From Autumnicola lenta (GTDB taxonomy: Bacteria > Bacteroidota > Bacteroidia > Flavobacteriales > Flavobacteriaceae), in the NCBI RefSeq assembly GCF_031846515.1, contig NZ_JAVRHO010000017.1, forward strand, positions 31,281 to 95,280: a DNA stretch of 64,000 nucleotides, given 5' to 3'. The notes under the pieces were generated by a model that saw only the letters and a program-made list of their open reading frames with translations, ran no database searches and was not told where the DNA came from. How positions within the stretch are numbered: position 1 is the first letter of the stretch; every line of letters begins with the position of its first letter. The position numbers were made by a program, and so were the translations under genes. Positions 44,106 to 53,756 of the stretch are shown in pieces.

Positions 44106-47100
44106 ATGGACAAAATTACTTTTGTGGTAAAAGCCGTAGGGATTTCATTTTTTCTTGCTGTTTTTGCGATTTATATTTTTCCGGCTTCAAATTCCACTAC
44201 CCGTGAAATTTCTTACAACAAACTTACAGGGGTAGGAAATTCTACACCTGTGTCGATATATAATTCCGAAGAATTTTCTAACGGATTTCCCGGTAAATCA
44301 GCAGTTGCTGCTCCTGTTGTAAATATAGAATCTCAAACAAATGCTTCTTGTAGTGATAATGCGGATGGAAGTATAAACATTAGTATTTCAGGTGGGATTG
44401 ATCCTTACTCTTATTCATGGACAGGGCCGGGTAGTTTTTCGCGAACAACGCAAAACATAACTAATCTTTCTCCGGGAACTTATTCTGTAACAGTAACTGA
44501 TGATGACGGAAATACTTCAACTCCAAAAAACACTACTATAGTTGTTGAAGATAATGAAGATCCTACAATAAGAACCCAAAACATCACTGTTGAACTCGAC
44601 GCAAACGGAAACGCAACGATTTCAGCCGAAGATATCGATAATGGTTCTGACGATAATTGTCAAATTCAGAGCCGCTCTTTAAATATTGCAAATTTCGACT
44701 GTGGTGATGTCGGGGCGAATACCGTTACACTTACCGTTACTGATGTAAATGGAAATTCTGAAACTGGAACTGCTACAGTTACTGTTGAAGACAAGATTGC
44801 CCCCACGGTTTTAACGCAGAACATCACTGTTGAACTCGACGCAAACGGAAACGCAGCAATTTCAGCCGAAGATATTGATAATGGTTCTACCGATAATTGT
44901 CAAATTCAGAGCCGCTCTTTAAATATTACAAATTTCGACTGTAGCGATGTTGGCGGCAATTCCGTAGAACTCACCGTTACTGATGTTAATGGAAATTCGG
45001 CTTCAAAAAATGCTACAGTTACTGTTGAAGATAATATTGATCCAATAGTCAGAACCCAAAATATCACGGTTCAGTTAGATGCCAGTGGTTCAGCAACAAT
45101 TTCAGCCGAAGATATCGATAATGGTTCTGACGATAATTGCCAAATTCAAAGCCGCTCTTTAAATATTACAAATTTCGACTGTAGTGATGTCGGCGGCAAT
45201 TTCGTAGAACTTACTGTAACCGATATTAATAACAATTCAGCTTCGAAAACAGCTACTGTTACTATTGAAGATAAGCTTGCCCCCACGGTTTTAACACAAA
45301 ATATCACTGTTGAACTCGACGCAAACGGAAACGCAACAATTTCAGCGGAAGATATCGATAATGGTACCACCGATAATTGTCAAATTCAGAGCCACTCTTT
45401 AAATATTACAAATTTCGACTGTAGCGATGTTGGGGGCAATTCCGTAGAACTCACCGTTACTGATGTTAATGGGAATTCAGCTTCGAAAACAGCTACTGTT
45501 ACTGTTGAAGATAATATAAAACCCGTAACTCCAACACTTCAGGATATCACCTGGAGCTGTGGAGAAGATGTTGAAATTCCCACCACCACAGATAACTGTG
45601 ATGGTGAAATTACCGGAACCACCAATAATCCGTTGCAATATGACAGCTTTGGAACTTATACCATTACCTGGACGTTTACCGATGATTCAGAAAATGCAAC
45701 TACGGCCGTTCAAAAAATCATTATTCCTGAACCTACTGTAAATCCGGTAAACGATATTGTGGTTTGTAATGGTGAAACTATTTCAGCTATAACTTTTGGA
45801 GGAAGCACCGTCACGGGCACCACTTATAAATGGACGAACAATAACGTTAATATCGGCACATCGGCCAGCGGCAGTAATCAAATTGCTGCTTTTGAAGCTA
45901 AAAACACTACGAACCAAATTATAACTGCTACTATTACTGTTATTCCTGTGGCAAACAATTGCGAGGGACAAAGCATCAATTTTACAATTTCTGTAAATCC
46001 TACTGCAACGATCACAAAACCTGCAGATATTGTGGTATGTGATGGTGCAGTTGTTGAAGAAATAGATTTCCCGGGAATATCTGTTAGCAATACCACAATT
46101 GGCTGGGCCAACAACAATGCTGCCACAGGCGTTGGAGCATCCGGCAGCGGTAATATTCCTTCTTTTACAGCTACCAATCCTACCGATGCAAGTATTTTTT
46201 CTACTATTACTTTAACACCTTCAGCAAATGGCTGCGAAGGAATTGAGGAAACTTTCACTATTGAAGTAAAACCCAATCCTACGGCTACTGCCCCGGAAAA
46301 TAAAGTCTATTGCAACGGAACAACCGCCCCTGCTATTCCACTCACCGGTTCTCCCACAGGTGTGAAATACGATATTACCGGCGGAGCTGCAATAGGACTG
46401 TCTAACAGAACTGCAGTTTCCGAAATTCCTTCTTTTACTCCGGTTAACAATACCAATAGCCCGGTAACTGCTGAAATTATCCTGACACCAAAAGCTAACG
46501 ACTGTACCGGAAATTCCGTAACTTATGAAGTGACGGTAAACCCTACTCCAAATGTAAACGTTACCCCTTCCAGCCAGTCGATTTGTTCCGGTGAAAGTAC
46601 AGACATCTCCCTTTCGGGCACTGTGGCAGGCACGAGCTATTCCTGGACCATTGAGAATCCTGGTAACGTAGAAGGTGCCGCTGCAGGTGAATTAAGCCTT
46701 GCCGAAGTTCAAAACGGGAACAAAAAAATTATCCAGGAGTTAATCAATAATTCTACAGAAGCAAAACAGGTTATTTACAAAATAAAACCTGAAGCTAATG
46801 GATGTGCAGGAACACCTGTTTCTTTTGCGGTTACAGTAAATCCTAAGCCTGTCTTTAGTTTTATAATTGAAAATGTGTTGTGCTCACCGACAGATTTAAC
46901 TGATCTACAGTTAAAAGACGGTTCCACCAGTGGCCTGAGTTTTACTTATTTCAAGAATGGAAGCCAAATTCAAAATCCCACAAATGTAAACGCAGGTACT
47001 TACATTATCCACGGAACAAATCCTTCAGGTTGTTTTCTTGAAACTGAAGTTACTGTTGAAAATTCTCCGGCGGTGGATTTACCTTCAGGAGCAGTCGCCA

Positions 47101-50100
47101 CTTGTTCGCAACAACCATTCAGCTTCCAATTTACCGCAACAGACACAGAGCTAATAGAATGGACAAGGCTTCCTCACCCTTCAATTTCAGATAATTCCAC
47201 CAGTTCAGGTACGGGTGATATTGCTGAAACATTAAACAATTCCTCCAATAATCCTATAGAGATCACCTATGAAATTGAACTTACTTCTTCCACCGGATGT
47301 ATTACGACAGAAGAATTACATGTGAAAGTAAATCCTGCACCCAAGTTAACCAATTTACCCGCTCAGGAAGAATTGCCTTTTGAAATTTGTGGGGGAGACA
47401 GCTTTAGTTTTAATCCACAAAGCACAGCGGCCGGCACGAATTTTCGCTGGGAACGCGCATTTGTTCAGGGTATAGAAAATTCTGCTCAAAATGGCACCGG
47501 AGCGATTAACGAAAGATTGATCAATACCACTTCAGAAGCCATCAGCGTTTTTTATAAAATTTATGTGAGCAGCACAGTTTGTTCCAACCCTACACCATAC
47601 GAAATTCCGGTCTTGGTAAAACCCGCTCCCGTTGTTGATGCTCAAGTAGCATTAGAAGGCTCTGAGAGCACAAGCGAGACTCTCGAGATCTGCCCTAACG
47701 GTGCTTTTGTAGACTTATATTCCTCTGTAAATGTAGCCGAAGGTTTAAACGCGGAGAACGCGACTCCGCAAAATAACATTATTGCAGCATGGAATTTCTC
47801 AAATAGTACCGATCGTGCGGCATGGAACAATCCAGGTTCGGGAAACAGGCAATGGAAACCAACTGCTAATGGAGACGGGGCACATAGGGGGCATTTCCCT
47901 AATGGCCAATATGGAGTTTTACCTTTTAATTATCCTGCCAACCAATCTCCTTTCTTTGCTATAGCCACACCAAACATATACGAAGAATATAAAGATGTTT
48001 CCCTCGTTAGCCCCAGCTTTAGTACAGTTGGGTATTCTGAGGCGACACTTTCTTTTCAACATGCCTTTAAAGATGGGGACAAAGACATACCTGATGTGGG
48101 AAAAGTACAGATTTCTATTGATGGAGGTAGTACGTGGACGGACAAAGCGATCTACAACTCCTTCATCGGCTCAAGAACCGAATTTAAAGATGGATTAACA
48201 GCCAATAATCAAAAAATATCCTTGCCAGCCAACACTCAAGATATTCGCATACGCTTTGCCTACACTAATGGCTATTCGGGTGATTCCTTCTGGGCTATTA
48301 CCAACGTGCAAATAGACGGCGCGGGAAGCGGAGGCCCTAAAGTTACATGGACATCCTCTACAGACCCGGAGTGGACTTCTAACTTACAAAATCCTAAAAC
48401 AGTGGGGCCTGTAACTTCAGAAACCATTTTTACAGCTACTTATTCTTACGATGAAATAGAATGCAGTGGCACAAATTCTGTCACCGTCAAAGTTAAAGAA
48501 GCATTACAGCCCAAAATAACAGCCAATTTCTGCCAATCTACAGAGACAAATACCATATCGCTTTCCGCAGACAGGGCTTATGACAGATACGAATGGACTA
48601 CACTGGGAGAATATATTGCTAACACCAGAAGTATAGAGATCAATACCGCTCAGGAATATACTTTAAGGGTGTGGGAAGATGGATGTTCCAATACTACATC
48701 CCTAAACCTTTCGGGTAATTTGATCGAAAACGGTGATTTTGAACAGGGAAATACAGGATTTAGTACGGTTTACCAGTTTTTACAGAACGATCCCGGCAGG
48801 AAAACTGAGTTCTATGACGAAGGGGTTTATGCAATAGATACAGATGCAAATCAATACCACCAAGCTTTTACCAGGGAAGGTGACCACACATCGGGTACGG
48901 GCAATTTTATGATCGTAAATGGTGATGTAAACCAGGGAAAAGTGGTTTGGGAAACCAGCTTCTTTGAAGTTAAAGAAAACAGGGATTATTATTTTAGTGC
49001 CTGGACGATGAATATTGATACTGACTACGTCACCGAAGAAAGAAATTTTGCTGAATTAAGGATTTTAGTATTTGCAAGAGAAGGAAACGGCAATGAAGTT
49101 CTGGTTGCCGAATCTACTTTAGCAGATTTATGGAATGCACAGGAGAATAGAGGGATCCCTCCGGGAGAGTGGCTTCAGTTCTACAGCCCCACCTTCTGGA
49201 ATTCCGGTTCTTACACTGAAGCCCGGTTGCAGATCATTAATGACAACACCTACGACCAGGGAAATGATTTTGGCTTAGATGACATTTCTTTTGCTGAACT
49301 TAATGCTGTTGAACTGAATTTTAATCCAACAAACGACGGTCCTGTTTGTGAAGGGGGAACTTTACAGCTCTTTTCAAATCTGGAGGATGGGCGGGATCCA
49401 ATTACTTATAGCTGGACCGGTCCAAACAGTTTTACTTCAAATGAAGCCAATCCTGTTATAGAAGTAACTTCCATGAGTAATGAAGGAGATTACCGGCTAA
49501 CAATAACCGATTTTTACGGCTGCTCCAATAACGAAAAAATCACAACCGTTGATATTATCCCTGAAACCGTAGTAAATGCCAGTGAAGACCAGGTAATTTG
49601 CGCAGAGACTGCAGAAATAGAATTAAACGGAACAATTACAGGATCCATTACAACAGGCTCCTGGCAAACAGAAGGCGGGGATAATTCCCGCTTCGCATCT
49701 TCTACTTCATTAAATACTCTTTATACACCCTCACCGTCTGAAATAGAAGCAGGAACCATAACTTTAATTCTAACTTCTGATGAACCAGATGTCCCATGCC
49801 AGCCGGTCCAGGATAGTATTACCATTACTATTAACCCTACTCCTGTTATAGACAGTATAGAAATCACCTCTCCCTTATGCTACTCCGGCAACGATGGTTC
49901 TGCAAAAGTTTTTGTCAGCAGCGGGACTCCGCCATTTTCTTATGAATGGAGCAACGGACAAACAGGTGAAGAAGCCACAGGTTTAACAGCTTTGGATGAG
50001 GCTGATGCATTAACTGTTACTATTACAGATGCGAATGGCTGCACCGTAACTTCAGAAAATATATTAATTGAAGAACCCAGCCTTCTGGAGATCACTTCCA

Positions 50101-53100
50101 CTTCTTTTACAGAACCTCTTTGCTACAATGGCCAGGATGCTACCGCTACCATAGAAGTAGCAGGTGGTTTCCTTGCCGGTGCTGTTCCAAATTACAATTA
50201 CCAGTTACTTAATGGCCAGGGAGACGTAGTATATTCCCAGGAAAATACCGAAGCCCCCAACCTTACCATTCCCGATTTAACTGCGGGAAATTATACTTTT
50301 ATGGTAAATTCCCATTCCAGCTGCTCAGCGCTATCCCAAAGCCTGACTATTACCCAACCTCCCGAAATCTTAGTAGAGGCAGGTGAACCCGTTGTACCTG
50401 AAGAATGTGGAATTACTTCAGTAAAACTAGGCGCCACTCCGGTAGATCCGGCTCTCGGCACAGGAATGTGGTCCATTATTTCAGGTGAAGGCGGCTCTAT
50501 ACAAAACCCTTCCTCACCAGACAGCTATTTTACAGGACAATCAAATACCACTTACGAACTCCAATGGACAGTAACACCCATAACAGCTTGCCCCGACCTT
50601 AAGGACACGCTGGTTATTACGTTGCCTGAATCCTGCAGCAAACTTGATTTTGACGGAGAAGACGATTATGTGGATTTCGGAAATAATTATAATTTAATAA
50701 ATTCTTCCGGCACTTTTACTTTGGAAGCCTGGGTTAAACCTCATGCTGTAGATGGCCTGAGAACTGTTATAGCCAAACGAAGCCTCAACGACCTTTCCTC
50801 TGGCGGCTATGATCTGGTAATTAACAATGGCTATCCTACCGTAAGATTCAACAATGTTTCTGTAGTGGCTGCTCAAAAAGTTTCTACAGACAGGTGGCAC
50901 CACCTTGCCGCCATTCACACCGGATCCCAGATTCAGCTTTACGTAGATGGTATCAGGATCAAATCCCAGAACAGCAGCGCCAGTCCAAATGAAATCGCTG
51001 CACCTATGCTAATTGGAGCTATGTATGATCCATCTTCACCTGTTCTTCCGAAGAATTACTTTAAAGGTTGGATTGAAGAAGTAAGAATATGGGACACAGC
51101 TTTAACTCAGGAGCAGCTACGCTTTATGATGAACCAGAGGATCAAAAGCAATGGCGCTAAGGTTAAAGGAGAAATTATTCCGCTGGATGTTCCAGATATC
51201 ACGTGGGACAAACTTTCGGGCTATTACAGGATGATCTCTGCTGAAGTGCAGAACGGAATAACCACCAATCTTGTTTTAAACGACATTAATGGTTATCTTA
51301 AAAACATCCGTACCAGTCAAAACAATTCCGCTCCCCTCCCCTATGAATCTGAACAAACAGGTAAATGGCATTTAAGAAGCACCTGGGATCCCGCTTCCAG
51401 TAAATTCTGGACTTTTCCAAACGACACGGGGATAAACGGCGATAAAATCGACTGGAACATTGTAAGAGCCCGTAACAATATTAATTCCGATCATGCCGAT
51501 ATTCAGGTGTTGGGACTTCTTGTGTCAAATTCAGGAATGGTGGATATGTTGGGCAGTAACAACTCAAGCGGCAACAGCCTTACCGTTTCTCACTACCTGG
51601 ACCTGGACGGGGTAATCGACCTCAACGGGGAATCACAACTCCTCCAAAGCGAAGGCAGTATTCTTGCAGAAACCAGCAGTGGCTGTCTAGAGAGGGAACA
51701 GCAGGGAACAGCCAGCAGTTTTAATTATAATTACTGGAGTTCCCCGGTAGTTCCACAGGGAGCAGCAAATAATTCCGGTTATACAGTTGCAGGAACAATG
51801 ATGGATGGTTCAAACACCGGCAACTTTGGAAAAGCAATGAATTTTGGCAATTCCCACACTTATGCCGATGGGGATTTCAGCACACCAAGAAAAGTCAGTA
51901 ACTACTGGATCAATGCCTTTCGCGCCCGCACCGCAGATGCTTACAGTGCCTGGGAGCAAATAGGCAGCAATGCACAACTAAAGGTTGGGGAAGGATTTAC
52001 GATGAAGGGAACTTCCGGCAAAGAAGAAGTTGAAGTCACAGATGAGCAAAATTATGTGTTTAAAGGAAAGCCCAATAATGGGGATATTACGCTGGACATT
52101 GGCCCAACTCAAAACTATCTCGTAGGAAATCCTTATCCTTCCGGTTTAAGTGTTAACCAATTCTTCCTGGACAACCTGAACATTCAGGGAGGAAGGAGCA
52201 ACAAAAATGCTTTTAACGGCGCCCTGTATTTCTGGGACCATTTCTCCGGAAGAACCCATGTTTTATCAGAGTATGTTGGTGGTTATGCCGTACTTAACCT
52301 GGTAGGTTCAGTCGCAGCCATTGCTACAGACGAACGGATCAATGCCTCAGGTGCCGGAAGTACCCGTAGGCCGGGAAACGTGATCCCCGTGGGACAGGGC
52401 TTCTTTATTAATACTGAAGTTAATAACAATTCAGGAGGAGAATTGGCCGGAAATGGTGGTCAGATCAAGTTCACAAACAGTCAGCGCAGGTTTAGGAAAG
52501 AAGGATCAAATTCGCAGTTCCTTAAGCCCGAAATCAGGGAAAAGTCAGCAGAAACTGAAGAAAACAAGTCCCGGATAAGATTGAATTTCCATTCTCCTTT
52601 AGGATACCACAGGCAAATTTTGCTTGGTATAGATCAGCATGCAACCAATGCCTTCGATATAGGTTATGATGCACTGCTTAATGATTATAACCTTGAAGAT
52701 ATGTTCTGGCTCATCGATGGCTGGGAATATGTGATCCAGGGAGTAGGACATATTAATCCCGACCAGGTGCTGCCCATTGGCTTGCGGATAGAAAAAGCAG
52801 GAGAACTTCAAATTTTAATTGAAGAAATGGAAAACATTTCTGAAGATGTGGACATTTACATCAGGGACAAGTCTACAGAAAATTATCATGATCTCAGAGA
52901 TTCAGAATTTACTTTAGAAATTGAGCCGGGAGATTATTACGAGCGCTTTGAGCTGGTATTCCAAAAACCTGAAATTCCCGAAGAGGAAGAAGAAAACACT
53001 GAAGAAGAACTTCCCGGGGAAGAGGAAAATCCCGAAGAACTTCCCGGCGAAGGTGAATCTCCTGAAGAAGGAGAAGACGGAACACCTGGCGAAGAAGAAA

Positions 53101-53423
53101 ACCCTGAAGAGGGCAGTGAAAATCCCGATACTGAAAATCCAAAAGAGGATCCGGAGGATGAAAATGGGCAAAATCAGGCAGGGATTTCCGTAGAATATTT
53201 AATTAACAGAAAGCAACTGGTGATTTACAATCCCGGAGCTAAGAAAATTGATGAGGTACGGGTTTTCACCCTTAACGGACAACAACTAGAGACTTTTACC
53301 GAAGCCACAACAGAAAAAGAAATCTATCTCCACCTGATGCGACCGGTAAGTACCTCTGTTTACATAGTTAAAGTGCATACTGCTGAAAAAATCTACAATA
53401 AAAAGATCATTGTAGAAAAGTAG
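44106..53423 (+). CDS. Giant T9SS-secreted modular protein 2 (SprB/HYR/PKD/LamG)
   Basis: 3105 aa from ATG 44106; the earlier TTG at 44067 is in the hairpin tail and was not used. N-terminal hydrophobic export segment (VVKAVGISFFLAVFAIYIF). Order: SprB-like repeat (72-145), four exact-period 80-residue repeats (150-469), HYR-like (470-545), several PKD-like repeats with 'VCNG' cysteines (541-1178). Then a jelly-roll domain (1225-1407), a second carbohydrate-binding-like jelly-roll (1538-1732, LIENGDFEQGNTGF ... DDISF), PKD/SprB repeats (1738-2175), LamG (2179-2335), the shared scaffold (2335-2951), an acidic Glu/Pro linker (2955-3023) and a T9SS type A-like sorting domain (3026-3105, VYIVKVHTAEKIYNKKIIV). 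Confidence 0.88.
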   Translation: MDKITFVVKAVGISFFLAVFAIYIFPASNSTTREISYNKLTGVGNSTPVSIYNSEEFSNGFPGKSAVAAPVVNIESQTNASCSDNADGSINISISGGIDPYSYSWTGPGSFSRTTQNITNLSPGTYSVTVTDDDGNTSTPKNTTIVVEDNEDPTIRTQNITVELDANGNATISAEDIDNGSDDNCQIQSRSLNIANFDCGDVGANTVTLTVTDVNGNSETGTATVTVEDKIAPTVLTQNITVELDANGNAAISAEDIDNGSTDNCQIQSRSLNITNFDCSDVGGNSVELTVTDVNGNSASKNATVTVEDNIDPIVRTQNITVQLDASGSATISAEDIDNGSDDNCQIQSRSLNITNFDCSDVGGNFVELTVTDINNNSASKTATVTIEDKLAPTVLTQNITVELDANGNATISAEDIDNGTTDNCQIQSHSLNITNFDCSDVGGNSVELTVTDVNGNSASKTATVTVEDNIKPVTPTLQDITWSCGEDVEIPTTTDNCDGEITGTTNNPLQYDSFGTYTITWTFTDDSENATTAVQKIIIPEPTVNPVNDIVVCNGETISAITFGGSTVTGTTYKWTNNNVNIGTSASGSNQIAAFEAKNTTNQIITATITVIPVANNCEGQSINFTISVNPTATITKPADIVVCDGAVVEEIDFPGISVSNTTIGWANNNAATGVGASGSGNIPSFTATNPTDASIFSTITLTPSANGCEGIEETFTIEVKPNPTATAPENKVYCNGTTAPAIPLTGSPTGVKYDITGGAAIGLSNRTAVSEIPSFTPVNNTNSPVTAEIILTPKANDCTGNSVTYEVTVNPTPNVNVTPSSQSICSGESTDISLSGTVAGTSYSWTIENPGNVEGAAAGELSLAEVQNGNKKIIQELINNSTEAKQVIYKIKPEANGCAGTPVSFAVTVNPKPVFSFIIENVLCSPTDLTDLQLKDGSTSGLSFTYFKNGSQIQNPTNVNAGTYIIHGTNPSGCFLETEVTVENSPAVDLPSGAVATCSQQPFSFQFTATDTELIEWTRLPHPSISDNSTSSGTGDIAETLNNSSNNPIEITYEIELTSSTGCITTEELHVKVNPAPKLTNLPAQEELPFEICGGDSFSFNPQSTAAGTNFRWERAFVQGIENSAQNGTGAINERLINTTSEAISVFYKIYVSSTVCSNPTPYEIPVLVKPAPVVDAQVALEGSESTSETLEICPNGAFVDLYSSVNVAEGLNAENATPQNNIIAAWNFSNSTDRAAWNNPGSGNRQWKPTANGDGAHRGHFPNGQYGVLPFNYPANQSPFFAIATPNIYEEYKDVSLVSPSFSTVGYSEATLSFQHAFKDGDKDIPDVGKVQISIDGGSTWTDKAIYNSFIGSRTEFKDGLTANNQKISLPANTQDIRIRFAYTNGYSGDSFWAITNVQIDGAGSGGPKVTWTSSTDPEWTSNLQNPKTVGPVTSETIFTATYSYDEIECSGTNSVTVKVKEALQPKITANFCQSTETNTISLSADRAYDRYEWTTLGEYIANTRSIEINTAQEYTLRVWEDGCSNTTSLNLSGNLIENGDFEQGNTGFSTVYQFLQNDPGRKTEFYDEGVYAIDTDANQYHQAFTREGDHTSGTGNFMIVNGDVNQGKVVWETSFFEVKENRDYYFSAWTMNIDTDYVTEERNFAELRILVFAREGNGNEVLVAESTLADLWNAQENRGIPPGEWLQFYSPTFWNSGSYTEARLQIINDNTYDQGNDFGLDDISFAELNAVELNFNPTNDGPVCEGGTLQLFSNLEDGRDPITYSWTGPNSFTSNEANPVIEVTSMSNEGDYRLTITDFYGCSNNEKITTVDIIPETVVNASEDQVICAETAEIELNGTITGSITTGSWQTEGGDNSRFASSTSLNTLYTPSPSEIEAGTITLILTSDEPDVPCQPVQDSITITINPTPVIDSIEITSPLCYSGNDGSAKVFVSSGTPPFSYEWSNGQTGEEATGLTALDEADALTVTITDANGCTVTSENILIEEPSLLEITSTSFTEPLCYNGQDATATIEVAGGFLAGAVPNYNYQLLNGQGDVVYSQENTEAPNLTIPDLTAGNYTFMVNSHSSCSALSQSLTITQPPEILVEAGEPVVPEECGITSVKLGATPVDPALGTGMWSIISGEGGSIQNPSSPDSYFTGQSNTTYELQWTVTPITACPDLKDTLVITLPESCSKLDFDGEDDYVDFGNNYNLINSSGTFTLEAWVKPHAVDGLRTVIAKRSLNDLSSGGYDLVINNGYPTVRFNNVSVVAAQKVSTDRWHHLAAIHTGSQIQLYVDGIRIKSQNSSASPNEIAAPMLIGAMYDPSSPVLPKNYFKGWIEEVRIWDTALTQEQLRFMMNQRIKSNGAKVKGEIIPLDVPDITWDKLSGYYRMISAEVQNGITTNLVLNDINGYLKNIRTSQNNSAPLPYESEQTGKWHLRSTWDPASSKFWTFPNDTGINGDKIDWNIVRARNNINSDHADIQVLGLLVSNSGMVDMLGSNNSSGNSLTVSHYLDLDGVIDLNGESQLLQSEGSILAETSSGCLEREQQGTASSFNYNYWSSPVVPQGAANNSGYTVAGTMMDGSNTGNFGKAMNFGNSHTYADGDFSTPRKVSNYWINAFRARTADAYSAWEQIGSNAQLKVGEGFTMKGTSGKEEVEVTDEQNYVFKGKPNNGDITLDIGPTQNYLVGNPYPSGLSVNQFFLDNLNIQGGRSNKNAFNGALYFWDHFSGRTHVLSEYVGGYAVLNLVGSVAAIATDERINASGAGSTRRPGNVIPVGQGFFINTEVNNNSGGELAGNGGQIKFTNSQRRFRKEGSNSQFLKPEIREKSAETEENKSRIRLNFHSPLGYHRQILLGIDQHATNAFDIGYDALLNDYNLEDMFWLIDGWEYVIQGVGHINPDQVLPIGLRIEKAGELQILIEEMENISEDVDIYIRDKSTENYHDLRDSEFTLEIEPGDYYERFELVFQKPEIPEEEEENTEEELPGEEENPEELPGEGESPEEGEDGTPGEEENPEEGSENPDTENPKEDPEDENGQNQAGISVEYLINRKQLVIYNPGAKKIDEVRVFTLNGQQLETFTEATTEKEIYLHLMRPVSTSVYIVKVHTAEKIYNKKIIVEK
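44554..45513 (+). repeat. Four tandem 240-bp repeats inside giant gene 2
   Basis: Starts of the repeat landmark ACCCAAAACATCACTG fall at 44574, 44814, 45054 and 45294, exactly 240 apart (80 codons). Units are nearly identical in DNA, with the few differences mostly silent or clustered in the last third. Confidence 0.9.
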
Positions 53424-53756
53424 CTGATCACCACAATAAATAGATCCCGAAAATTGCCATTTTGGAACTGCCTCTAAAATGGCAATTTTCGGGCTTTATA
53501 TTTCCCTCATGCTTCTATCCCCTTCAGTTTTTACAAACATTTCCTCCTAAAAACAAGTCTGAAAAGGCTTGTCTTCTATTGAAGGTTATTATTCCCTTAT
53601 TAAATCCTAGAACTACGTCATTATGTAAGTATATTCTTTCATTTATTAAAATAATTATTTATCACGAAATCGTTATCGCTGTATTTTAACTTTATAATTT
53701 CTCTTTTTACCGATTTTGTACGTAAATTCGCTAATCCGTATCTAACTACATTGCGC
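53424..53756. other. Intergenic region between giant genes 2 and 3
   Basis: Carries the 18-bp-stem hairpin at 53446-53493 and then AT-rich DNA leading to the next start. No convincing TAnnTTTG box. A short frame at 53462-53689 is not coding. Confidence 0.6.
53446..53493 (+). terminator. 18-bp stem hairpin after giant gene 2
   Basis: CCCGAAAATTGCCATTTT and its exact complement AAAATGGCAATTTTCGGG around a 12-base loop. The T-rich tail (CTTTATATTT) is weak. Built from two inverted copies of a dispersed repeat also seen at 5631, 9990, 10451, 30126 and 60427. Confidence 0.75.

Noticed and set aside
44554..45513. Regular repeats that could suggest a CRISPR array
   Set aside because: The period is 240 bp, units are nearly identical throughout and the frame is translated; no short repeats with unique spacers.
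52909..53193. Frames in other registers over the Glu/Pro-rich linkers
   Set aside because: GAA-rich low-complexity DNA opens several frames by chance; only the frame of the giant gene continues into the sorting domain.
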